Assembly (NCBI GenBank): GCA_003022005.1
Contig: PXRQ01000035.1
Location: forward strand, 1-6,524
DNA length: 6,524 nt
DNA from: Halobacteriales archaeon QS_5_70_15
Lineage (GTDB): Archaea > Halobacteriota > Halobacteria > Halobacteriales > Haloarculaceae
Reading direction: 5' to 3'
Shown: piece by piece, positions 1-4,717 of the stretch
Position numbering within the stretch: the first letter of the stretch is position 1
Layout: each line of letters starts with the position of its first letter
Program-made: the position numbers and the translations under genes
Notes under the pieces: model-generated
What the model was told of the DNA's origin: nothing
The model's database searches: none
Seen by the model: only the letters and a program-made list of their open reading frames with translations

Positions 1-305
1 CCGATCGACCACCCCAGTTCGGCCTTTATCCGGTCGGCGTCGGCCATCCCGACCGCGTCCTCCGGGACGCCGAGGATGGCCGCGAGCTTCGACTCGCTCA
101 CCCGGTTGGCGCCGGAGGTCACGACCACGACGAGCTCCTCCCCGGCCTCGAAGGCGAGGCTACTGGCGATCTGTGCGACCTCGCAGCCGACCGCCCGGGC
201 GGCCGCCTCCGCCGTCCGGGTCCCGGCCTCGAACTGGTGGACGTCGGGGTCGAACCCGTACCGCTCGCGGGCGGCCTCGGCGAACGCCTCGGCGCGTGGA
301 TGCAT
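1..305 (-). CDS. YbaK/EbsC-family aminoacyl-tRNA deacylase-like protein (3' end cut by window edge)
   Basis: The first 101 residues are visible and the C-terminus lies beyond base 1. YbaK/ProX domains hydrolyse mischarged aminoacyl-tRNAs, such as Cys-tRNA(Pro) or Ala-tRNA(Pro), in the cytoplasm. The family pattern is clear: an N-terminal helix with Phe/Tyr-Gly, the stretch CEVAQIASSLAFEAGEELVV (residues 41-60), then TSGANRVSESKLAAILG (63-79) and a closing GWSIG, which matches the family's tG..iGG loop. The start is the ATG at 303-305, preceded by a weak AT-rich patch about 30 bases upstream. Ser48 stands where the catalytic Lys of E. coli YbaK (K..LVF) would align, so activity or substrate may differ from the bacterial enzyme. 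The gene diverges from the lipoprotein gene at 412. The family call is firm. The substrate is unknown. Confidence 0.85.
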   Translation of the reverse strand, partial: MHPRAEAFAEAARERYGFDPDVHQFEAGTRTAEAAARAVGCEVAQIASSLAFEAGEELVVVVTSGANRVSESKLAAILGVPEDAVGMADADRIKAELGWSI

Positions 306-314
306 GGTCGACGG

Positions 315-330
315 GTCGGAGTTCTCCGAC
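315..330. promoter_or_regulatory. Perfect 7-2-7 palindrome upstream of the YbaK-like gene
   Basis: GTCGGAG-tt-CTCCGAC is a perfect inverted repeat with a two-base centre. It ends 9 bases before the ATG (303-305) of the minus-strand gene. A possible TATA-like patch (AACTTT on the minus strand) lies just beyond it at about 334-341, so the palindrome would cover the expected transcription start. A two-base centre suits a dimeric DNA-binding protein better than an RNA hairpin. Function is inferred from position only. Confidence 0.4.
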
Positions 331-411
331 AAAGTTCACCCGGTCGCGGCCCGCGCCGGCCCGGCACGTGGAGCCACAAGGTACGTCACCCTCGAGCCAC
401 TCCCCGGGGGT

Positions 412-847
412 GTGAAGCGGCGGACCGCACTCCGACTCGCCGCGGCCGGCCTCGCCGGCCTCGCCGGGTGCGTCTCCGACGGCGACGGCTCGGCACCCGG
501 TGGCACGGACGCGGCGACGGAGTCACCGACGCCAACGTCGACGGGGAGCCCCACGCCGACGGGAAGCCCCACACCGACGGCCACGCCGACCCCTTCGACG
601 CCGGCCATCGTCCACCGGTCGTTCGAGGTGACGGGCCGCGAGTGCGGCGCCGGCGAGGCGGGCGCGACCCCGACCCTCCACCCTGACCGTCGTCGTCGAG
701 GTGTACGAGCCCGACGACGCGGACGCCTGCACGCAGTGTCTCACGGACATCGACTACCGGCTGACCGTCCGGTTCGAGGGCGGTACGCCCGGGAGCGTCA
801 GGGTCGTCCACGGGTCGGAGGTCGTGGCCGAAACCGAAGTCGGGTAG
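412..847 (+). pseudogene. Haloarchaeal Tat-exported lipoprotein, frameshifted
   Basis: The GTG at 412 opens a short signal, VKRRTALRLAAAGLAGLAGC. It has a twin-arginine pair, a hydrophobic core and an L-A-G-C lipobox at Cys20, so the product would be exported by Tat and anchored to the membrane by lipid. A Thr/Pro/Ser linker follows (about residues 36-63) and is probably a surface spacer. The mature domain begins SFEVTGRECGAGEAGA, then loses frame near 673-683. It resumes in the next frame as LTVVVEVYEPDDADACTQCL and runs to a TAG at 845-847 through a CTQC pair and a beta-rich tail. Removing one C from the run at 678-679 restores a single 144-residue frame. I recall haloarchaeal lipoproteins of this type with a longer middle section between the first Cys and the CxxC, so an internal deletion is also possible. 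Function unknown. The break may be real decay or a sequencing error. Confidence 0.7.
541..576 (+). repeat. Two tandem 18-base units coding the TP-rich lipoprotein linker
   Basis: Two adjacent 18-base units (541-558 and 559-576) differ at two positions and each encodes T-G-S-P-T-P. A partial, more diverged continuation runs into the T-A-T-P-T-P segment. It lies wholly inside the lipoprotein gene and makes the low-complexity linker after the lipidated Cys. Such linkers vary in length by unit slippage, and their Thr residues are often glycosylated in haloarchaeal surface proteins. The glycosylation here is inference. Confidence 0.7.
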
Positions 848-1030
848 CCCGAGGGGCGAGGAGGGCGGCCGACCGCGTCGCCTTCGGCGCCGTCCCGAGT
901 GGCCCCGGTTTCGACACCGACACCGACACCGCCGAGTCCCGCGCAGGTCTGCCGGCGTCGTCGTGACCGCCCCGTCGCAATGCCGGGCACGGGCACCACG
1001 ACCGTCCGTACGGGGCCGGCGCCGCGCCCG

Positions 1031-1037
1031 TTTTGTA
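1031..1037 (+). promoter_or_regulatory. TATA-like box for the gene at 1062
   Basis: TTTTGTA is the only AT-rich patch in an otherwise very GC-rich spacer. It is centred about 28 bases before the GTG at 1062. That spacing fits a leaderless transcript and supports the GTG as start. The rest of the 848-1061 spacer shows only three tandem CGACAC hexamers (about 910-927), and I see no convincing gene in it. Confidence 0.45.
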
Positions 1038-1061
1038 CCGTCGTCGCGTACGGCCCCCACC

Positions 1062-1481
1062 GTGACCGCTCCCGACGCCCGCGACCCGCTGGCCGCGTTC
1101 GATCCCGACCTCGTCTCCGTCGTCGCCCGGGAGACCGGCGGCGACGCCGACGCGCTGCGGTCGCTCCTCCGCGGGCACCAGGAGTCGGTGCGGGAGCTCC
1201 CCGGCGTGGCCGACCTCGTCTACGAGTGGCGCCGGCGCTTCGACGACGGGGTCGTCGTCCGGACGGGGACAGCGTTCTGCTGTGCGGTCCGCCCCGTGGT
1301 CCGGTCGGAGTTCGCCGACGCCCTCGGGATCGATGATGCCGACCGCGAGCGGCTCGCGGCCGTCCACGACCGGCAGGCACGCCGGACCGCCCGCGCGGAG
1401 GACGCCCGATTGCGAAAATATTTTTTCTATTTACTAAACTCGTTTTCCGCTTCCCAAGATTTAAGAGCCGTGCGTGCGTAA
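1062..1481 (+). CDS. Conserved haloarchaeal protein of unknown function, with unusual C-terminal tail
   Basis: 139 residues from the GTG. I do not recognise a named family, although the core looks like small haloarchaeal proteins I have seen: AAFDPDLVSVVARETGGD near the start, then LRGHQESVRELPGVADLVYEW at about 36-56, a beta-like FDDGVVVRTGTAFCCAV, and a helical EFADALGIDDADRERLAAVHD. It is soluble and acidic, with no signal peptide. Composition changes sharply after Arg118. Bases 1416-1464 are AT-rich and give the un-halophilic tail KYFFYLLNSF before the TAA at 1479-1481. That stretch is the promoter of dpsA, 11 bases downstream. The tail is therefore probably read-through after an ancestral stop was lost, rather than a functional domain. 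The N-terminal start is supported by codon usage and by the TATA-like box at 1031. Confidence 0.65.
   Translation: MTAPDARDPLAAFDPDLVSVVARETGGDADALRSLLRGHQESVRELPGVADLVYEWRRRFDDGVVVRTGTAFCCAVRPVVRSEFADALGIDDADRERLAAVHDRQARRTARAEDARLRKYFFYLLNSFSASQDLRAVRA
1413..1467 (+). promoter_or_regulatory. dpsA promoter region (AT-rich)
   Basis: This is an abrupt AT-rich block in a very GC-rich neighbourhood. It ends with TTTAAGAG at 1460-1467, centred about 30 bases before the dpsA ATG at 1493, and would give a start of transcription within a few bases of the ATG. A second, upstream AT patch (about 1421-1437) would give a leader of roughly 35 bases carrying the GAGG at 1484-1487 as a Shine-Dalgarno. The two options are not resolved by sequence alone. 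The block overlaps the last 20 or so codons of the upstream gene. Confidence 0.65.
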
Positions 1482-1492
1482 GCGAGGACGAG

Positions 1493-2041
1493 ATGAGCAG
1501 GCAAGAGACCGTCCGCCAGCAGTCCGGCACCGTCGAGGAGAGCGAGGCGCTCCGCATCGATCGGGAGAAGGCCGAGCAGGTCATCGACGCGCTGAACACC
1601 GACCTCGCGGACACGTACGTCGCCTACCACCAGATCAAGAAGCACCACTGGAACGTCGAGGGCGCGGAGTTCCGCGAGCTCCACGAGTACCTCGGCGAGG
1701 TCGCGGCCGACCTCGAGGCGGGCGCCGACGTGATCGCCGAGCGGGCCCAGGCCCTCGGCGGCGTCCCCCTGTCGGGCGGGGCGACGTTCGAGGAGCACGC
1801 GACGGTCGAACCCGAGGGTGACGACGTCTACGACGTCCGGGCGTCCGTCCGGAACGACATGGAGCTGTTCGGGGACATCATCGAGTCGCTCCGCGAGCAC
1901 GTCGCGATGGTCGAGGACATGGGCGACTACACGACCGGCGAGATCCTCCGCGACAACCTCGAGGTCGTCGAGGAGCACGCCCACCACTTCGAGCACTACC
2001 TCGAGGACGACACGCTGGTCCTCGACACGGCGACGCACTAA
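1493..2041 (+). CDS. dpsA: DpsA, ferritin-like DNA-protecting protein
   Basis: 182 residues, the same length I recall for Halobacterium salinarum DpsA. Dps proteins form hollow 12-mers that oxidise Fe(II), store the ferric core, and limit hydroxyl-radical damage to DNA during starvation or oxidative stress. The Dps signature is complete: KKHHWNVEGAEFRELHEYLGE (50-70) followed by ADVIAERAQALGGVPL (78-93). The inter-subunit ferroxidase ligands are present as His52, His64, Asp79 and Glu83. Four-helix-bundle helices continue through SVRNDMELFGDIIESLREHV and EEHAHHFEHYL, and the C-terminal half is unusually rich in His, Glu and Asp. The N-terminal tail is short and only weakly basic, so ferritin-like storage may outweigh DNA binding. 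It has its own promoter and a strong terminator, so it is probably monocistronic. Iron-dependent control is expected from the family, but I see no clear operator. Confidence 0.97.
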   Translation: MSRQETVRQQSGTVEESEALRIDREKAEQVIDALNTDLADTYVAYHQIKKHHWNVEGAEFRELHEYLGEVAADLEAGADVIAERAQALGGVPLSGGATFEEHATVEPEGDDVYDVRASVRNDMELFGDIIESLREHVAMVEDMGDYTTGEILRDNLEVVEEHAHHFEHYLEDDTLVLDTATH

Positions 2042-2068
2042 GCGGCGGCATCCGCCCGCGTTTCTTTC
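2042..2068 (+). terminator. Stem-loop plus T-rich tract after dpsA
   Basis: Immediately after the dpsA stop, GCGGCGG (2042-2048) pairs with CCGCCCGC (2052-2059), with one bulged C and a three-base loop. TTTCTTTC follows at 2061-2068. A GC-rich hairpin followed by a T-rich run at the end of a gene is a convincing terminator form. In archaea the T tract alone may be what matters. Confidence 0.7.
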
Positions 2069-2151
2069 AGGTCCGGCCGCTCAGCGGCGTGACCGTCGGC
2101 AGTTCCTCCCGTCGGCGGTCCTCTCCCCCCGGATCCGGTTCGAGGGTCGGG

Positions 2152-2304
2152 CTACCGCTGTAGTTCGACGGTCAGGTCGGTCGCGATCCAGCCGTCGGGG
2201 TTGGCTCGCTCGGTGAACACAGTCTTCTCCGGACAGCAGGAGTAGGCGGAGACCCGGGCGGACTCCTCGTTGCCCTCGTCCTCGGGCGGTGCCGTCTGGC
2301 TCAT
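2152..2304 (-). CDS. Small acidic haloarchaeal protein, 50 residues
   Basis: ATG at 2302-2304 (minus strand) to TAG at 2152-2154. The N-terminal half is acidic and disordered-looking (PPEDEGNEESAR). The second half is ordered-looking: YSCCPEKTVF at 21-30, then ERANPDGWIATDLTVEL at 32-48. The NP..W(I/V) pattern followed by a short beta strand resembles the very small haloarchaeal DUF7331-type proteins, but I am not sure of the family. The Cys23-Cys24 pair with Pro is noteworthy in a proteome that is poor in Cys and could bind a metal or form a disulfide. A TATA-like box sits about 23 bases upstream, so it can be transcribed on its own. It is convergent with dpsA. Function unknown. Confidence 0.72.
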   Translation of the reverse strand: MSQTAPPEDEGNEESARVSAYSCCPEKTVFTERANPDGWIATDLTVELQR

Positions 2305-2321
2305 CGAGTCGGATTAGGCGA

Positions 2322-2335
2322 CCCTAAAGGCAAAA
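2322..2335 (-). promoter_or_regulatory. TATA-like promoter of the 50-residue protein
   Basis: On the minus strand this reads TTTTGCCTTTAGGG, centred about 24-25 bases before the ATG at 2304. The spacing predicts a leaderless mRNA. Its upstream T-run doubles as the T tract of the terminator-like hairpin of the preceding gene. Confidence 0.5.
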
Positions 2336-2358
2336 GGGTTTTGGTCGGCCTAGAACCC
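2332..2358 (-). terminator. Hairpin plus T4 directly after the DUF7504 gene
   Basis: On the minus strand, GGGTT (2358-2354) pairs with AACCC (2340-2336), with a further T-A and two G-C pairs possible inside. TTTT follows at 2335-2332. The hairpin starts at the first base after the stop codon. The stem is modest, so termination may be partial, which would let some transcript continue into the 50-residue gene. Confidence 0.45.
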
Positions 2359-3048
2359 TCAGTCCAGCGGGAGCCAGTCGGTGCTGCCCCGGCCGTCGGT
2401 GAGCCGCCACCGCTGCTGTGGACCGTCCTCCGCGACCCGGAGTTCGATCACGGCGTCGAACAGCGGCTCGAGGAGCTCGACCACCTCCGCGTCGGCCGGC
2501 ACGGGGAGGTGGTAGTGGCCCATCCCGTTCACGCGGTCGACGTCGCTGGTCACCGCGTAGAGGAACGCGACGACCCGCTGGCGGTCGTGCTGGTCGACGA
2601 CGGGCGCGAGCGAGTCGAAACAGACGCGGAGCTGGCTGGACGCGAGCCCGTCCGCCCGCTCCTCGGCCGCGTCTATCTCGTCGGTGATCTCGTTGCCGAG
2701 CGCGACGAGGTGGTCGCGTGCGTCGCCGTCGGGACCGGCCGGGGAGAGCGGGGAGGGTGAGGGCCCGGGTCGGCTCGCCGCCGCGCTCCGGGTGAGCGAC
2801 GGGTGTTCGACGGTCCGTACCGGTTCCGCACCGTCCGGCAGACGGGTGTCGCGTCCGGCCTCGCGGTCGGTCAGCACGAGGAGACGCTCGCGGGGCGAGT
2901 CGGCGTCGCCCATGAGCCGCCGGGAAGCCGGCAGGTGGGCCGACTCGTACGCCGGGCCGACGAGGAGGAGGTTGCTCCCGTGCCGTTTCAGCGAGGCTAG
3001 GGCTTTGGCGAAGGAGGCCGCCCCACCGGCACTCGGCTCCATTGCCAT
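2359..3048 (-). CDS. DUF7504 family protein (degenerate KaiC/RecA-like fold)
   Basis: 229 residues from the ATG at 3046-3048. A second ATG lies two codons in and cannot be excluded. The family is recognisable from its opening SFAKALASLKRHGSNLLLVG (12-31), from RVCFDSLAPVVDQHD..RVVAFLYAVTSDV in the middle, and from the strongly conserved ending GMGHYHLPVPAD, LFDAVIELRV, QQRWRLTD and DWLPL. The layout is that of a KaiC/RAD55-like ATPase core: the LLLVG strand sits where a Walker A strand would lead and RVCFDSL resembles a Walker B strand. There is no GKT/GKS loop, so ATP hydrolysis is unlikely. The middle (about 75-115) is a variable, Ser/Pro-rich linker. It is probably a cytoplasmic sensor or adaptor, by analogy only. 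Divergent from the DUF7547 gene. Confidence 0.82.
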   Translation of the reverse strand: MAMEPSAGGAASFAKALASLKRHGSNLLLVGPAYESAHLPASRRLMGDADSPRERLLVLTDREAGRDTRLPDGAEPVRTVEHPSLTRSAAASRPGPSPSPLSPAGPDGDARDHLVALGNEITDEIDAAEERADGLASSQLRVCFDSLAPVVDQHDRQRVVAFLYAVTSDVDRVNGMGHYHLPVPADAEVVELLEPLFDAVIELRVAEDGPQQRWRLTDGRGSTDWLPLD

Positions 3049-3074
3049 GATATTACACGATTCGTCGGTCAGAT

Positions 3075-3088
3075 AATAAGTATTTGGG
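3075..3088 (-). promoter_or_regulatory. TATA box of the DUF7504 gene
   Basis: On the minus strand the AT-rich run AAATACTTATTATC ends about 27 bases before the ATG at 3048, with CCC immediately upstream as in many haloarchaeal TFB recognition elements. It places transcription initiation at or within a few bases of the start codon and favours the ATG at 3048 over earlier in-frame starts, which would lie upstream of this box. Confidence 0.7.
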
Positions 3089-3108
3089 CCCTGGGCGCGG
3101 TCGGGGCA

Positions 3109-3124
3109 CACGGTTTTGGCCGTG
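3109..3124 (+). promoter_or_regulatory. Inverted repeat CACGG-N6-CCGTG before the DUF7547 gene
   Basis: CACGG (3109-3113) and CCGTG (3120-3124) are perfectly complementary around TTTTGG. The repeat ends 17 bases before the ATG at 3142. No better TATA-like box is visible for this gene, so the TTTT centre may lie within its core promoter. The identical half-sites with the same six-base gap recur before the next plus-strand gene at 4074-4089. Confidence 0.4.
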
Positions 3125-3141
3125 GGTCCCGAACGGGCGGT

Positions 3142-3987
3142 ATGACCGACCGCAGTTCGGACGCCGGGGACCGGCGAGTCGCCCGCGACGAGCGCGACCT
3201 GACGGCGCTCGTCGAGGAGCTATCGGCGACGCTCGACGCCCTGCGCGACGCCGTCGGGGAACCCGACTCCCCGGAGGGAAGACGGATCGCTGGACGTGAC
3301 AGGGGTGTCGCGCCCGGGCCCGCGCCGCCCACCCCCCGGGAGCTCCTCCGGTTCTCCGAGCAGTACACGATCCCGACGCTCATCGCCCTCCTCGAGTCGG
3401 GGATCCGCTCGCTCGAACTCCTGCGCGCGACGCTCGGACTCCTCGACGGCCGCGGGATCGAGGAGGCCTCGCCGGCGGCGCGCGAGCGGGTGGAGTCGGT
3501 GGGCCGGACCACCTTCGACCGGGTCGACGCCGTCCTCTCGGACCTCTCCTCGGCCGTCGAGGGCGGCGAGCCCGGCGACCCCGACGCGCGGGACCTGCTC
3601 GCCGACGCCCGGGCGCTCCGCGAGGAGATAGACGACCGGCTGCGAGCGATGGAGACCGGGGACGGGACCGGCCGGGACGTGACCGCCCGCCGGTCCGGCG
3701 ACCCGACCTCCGGGGGACGGGACATCCCGGTCCGGCCGGCCGACCGGGCCGGCGGCGACGGGAACGGAGGGGGTGTCGACGGCGGGGACGTAGACGAGAC
3801 CGAGGTGGGCGTCGACGTCGACGCGGAGCTGGAGTCGATACGACGGGACCTCGCGCGGGAGCGGGGGGACGCCTCCGGCGACGACGCGTCCTCCGGTCCG
3901 GGCGAGGACGACGGTTCCGCGAGTTCGGACGGGGAGGACGGGCGGAACGGGGAGGACGGAGCGACGGACCCACCCGACCGCGAGTGA
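3142..3987 (+). CDS. DUF7547 family haloarchaeal protein
   Basis: 281 residues from the ATG. The family core is clear: a short N-terminal coiled segment DLTALVEELSATLDALRDAV (19-38), a basic/Pro-rich linker, then PTPRELLRFSEQYTIPTLIALLESGIRSLELL at 63-94. This core is a mostly apolar helix pair that may touch the membrane or form a dimer core. TTFDRVDAVLSDLSSAVEGGEP (123-144) and ARDLLADARALREEIDDRLR (149-168) are long amphipathic helices. From about 175 on the protein is a low-complexity tail rich in Gly, Asp and Glu, with one helical island (VDAELESIRRDLARERGD, 226-243), and probably disordered. There are no catalytic residues, Cys or His clusters. Function is unknown; a scaffold or surface-associated role would be a guess. 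Confidence 0.82.
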   Translation: MTDRSSDAGDRRVARDERDLTALVEELSATLDALRDAVGEPDSPEGRRIAGRDRGVAPGPAPPTPRELLRFSEQYTIPTLIALLESGIRSLELLRATLGLLDGRGIEEASPAARERVESVGRTTFDRVDAVLSDLSSAVEGGEPGDPDARDLLADARALREEIDDRLRAMETGDGTGRDVTARRSGDPTSGGRDIPVRPADRAGGDGNGGGVDGGDVDETEVGVDVDAELESIRRDLARERGDASGDDASSGPGEDDGSASSDGEDGRNGEDGATDPPDRE

Positions 3988-4044
3988 GGGCGGTCCCGTC
4001 CGGCCGCGGCCCCTGAGGCGATCGTCCGACGGCGGCGGATATCG

Positions 4045-4053
4045 ACAATATTT
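4045..4053 (+). promoter_or_regulatory. TATA-like box for the HTH-domain gene
   Basis: ACAATATTT at 4045-4053 is the only AT-rich patch in the 112-base gap. It would start transcription near 4075, giving a leader of about 25 bases that begins at the inverted repeat 4073-4090. Confidence 0.55.
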
Positions 4054-4072
4054 GCCTCCCGAGTTCGCATCA

Positions 4073-4090
4073 GCACGGCAGCCTCCGTGC
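4073..4090 (+). promoter_or_regulatory. Inverted repeat GCACGG-N6-CCGTGC before the HTH-domain gene
   Basis: Perfect 6-bp arms (4073-4078 and 4085-4090) around CAGCCT. The repeat ends 9 bases before the ATG at 4100 and sits at the predicted transcription start. It could be an operator blocking initiation, perhaps bound by the HTH protein itself, or a 5' hairpin limiting translation. Core half-sites and spacing match the repeat at 3109-3124. Confidence 0.45.
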
Positions 4091-4099
4091 TCACCCGTG

Positions 4100-4604
4100 A
4101 TGACGGAGCAGATTCCCCCCCAGCCACGGGTGACGTTGTACTGTCGGACCGACGCGACGCCGGCCCGGCGGCGCCAGCGAACCGTCCGCGACCGGCTGAC
4201 GAACCTCCTCGACCGGGGGGACGTCGCCGACGTCGAGGCGGAGACGTGGCCGAGGGCCGTCCCGCTCGCGGACCCGCTCGATCCGCACGCCCGCGCCCGC
4301 GAGGCGTACGCGACGTTCGAATCGTGGGCCGAGCGGGCCGGGTTTCGCTCTCGTCGTTCTTCGACCGCCGGGAGCGCTACACCCTGGAGGACCCCTCCGC
4401 GGCGACCCGGGAGTATCTCCTCCCCGTGGTGGCGCTGACCTCCACGATGGCGAGGAGGTGGTCGCGGCACACCCACACACGGCCGACGGCGACCGTCGGG
4501 AAATCGACGACGCGCTCGCGACCCCGGAGTCCGCCAGCGGCCCGAGTGCCGGGGTCGAAACCGGAACCGGGAGCCGGACCGATCCCCGGGTAACCGCCGA
4601 CTGA
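4100..4604 (+). pseudogene. Haloarchaeal HTH-domain protein, interrupted by two one-base frameshifts
   Basis: The reading frame starts at the ATG at 4100 and shifts twice, each time as if one base were missing. The first part gives TEQIPPQPRVTLYCRTDATP and continues to TFESWAERAG (frame broken near 4340-4345). The second gives SLSSFFDRRERYTLEDPSAA to LLPVVALT (broken near 4438-4443). The third gives HDGEEVVAAHPHTADGDRRE to RVTAD and the TGA at 4602-4604. Adding one base at each point, most simply a G, yields a continuous 168-residue protein. It has the layout of the haloarchaeal HTH-domain family: an Arg-rich first helix region (TPARRRQRTVRDRLTNLLDRG), W-P-R-A-V, F..WAE.AG, FF.RR, LLPVVALTV and the VAAHPHT box. 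It is probably a DNA-binding regulator. All three segments keep haloarchaeal codon character, so the shifts are recent or are sequencing errors in G/C runs. Confidence 0.75.
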
Positions 4605-4685
4605 CGGCGCCCGTCGAGGCCGTTCCGGCACCCTCGCCAGGACCCACGCGACCGGGCGTCCGGTGGTGGATCGGACCCCCCGGTC

Positions 4686-4717
4686 AGTGACGGTGCTCGC
4701 TACGGGTCGCCGTCACT
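4686..4717. terminator. 8-bp inverted repeat between convergent genes, terminator-like
   Basis: AGTGACGG (4686-4693) and CCGTCACT (4710-4717) are perfectly complementary around a 16-base loop. The right arm contains the TGA stop (4713-4715) of the OB-fold gene, so the hairpin would form at the very 3' end of the thiolase operon mRNA. It also lies 82 bases past the end of the HTH gene on the other strand. No T tract follows on either strand, so it may protect or process mRNA ends rather than terminate. Confidence 0.45.

Noticed and set aside
906..930. Tandem CGACAC hexamers as a possible CRISPR or satellite repeat
   Set aside because: Only three 6-base copies and no spacers; CGAC is very common in haloarchaeal DNA.
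76..966. A single 296-codon gene on the plus strand
   Set aside because: It is a chimera of antisense YbaK sequence, the real lipoprotein start at 412, and an out-of-frame extension after the frameshift. The true lipoprotein tail lies in another frame.
386..1060. Open frame on the minus strand across the lipoprotein gene and the following spacer
   Set aside because: Low-complexity Arg/Gly product; it lies opposite a clear Tat signal and TP linker.
4100..4604. Programmed ribosomal frameshifting in the HTH-domain gene
   Set aside because: Two shifts in the same direction, with no slippery heptamer or conserved stimulatory structure, fit deletions or base-calling errors better.
3220..4647. Long open frame on the minus strand (about 475 codons), opposite the DUF7547 and HTH genes
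   Set aside because: It crosses two recognisable genes and their promoters. Its product is Arg/Pro/Gly-rich, as expected from the antisense of GC-rich coding DNA, with no domain I know.
4652..4665. ACCGG-GCGT-CCGGT as an additional regulatory hairpin
   Set aside because: A short 5-bp repeat in a convergent, very GC-rich gap, with no promoter or start nearby; likely chance.
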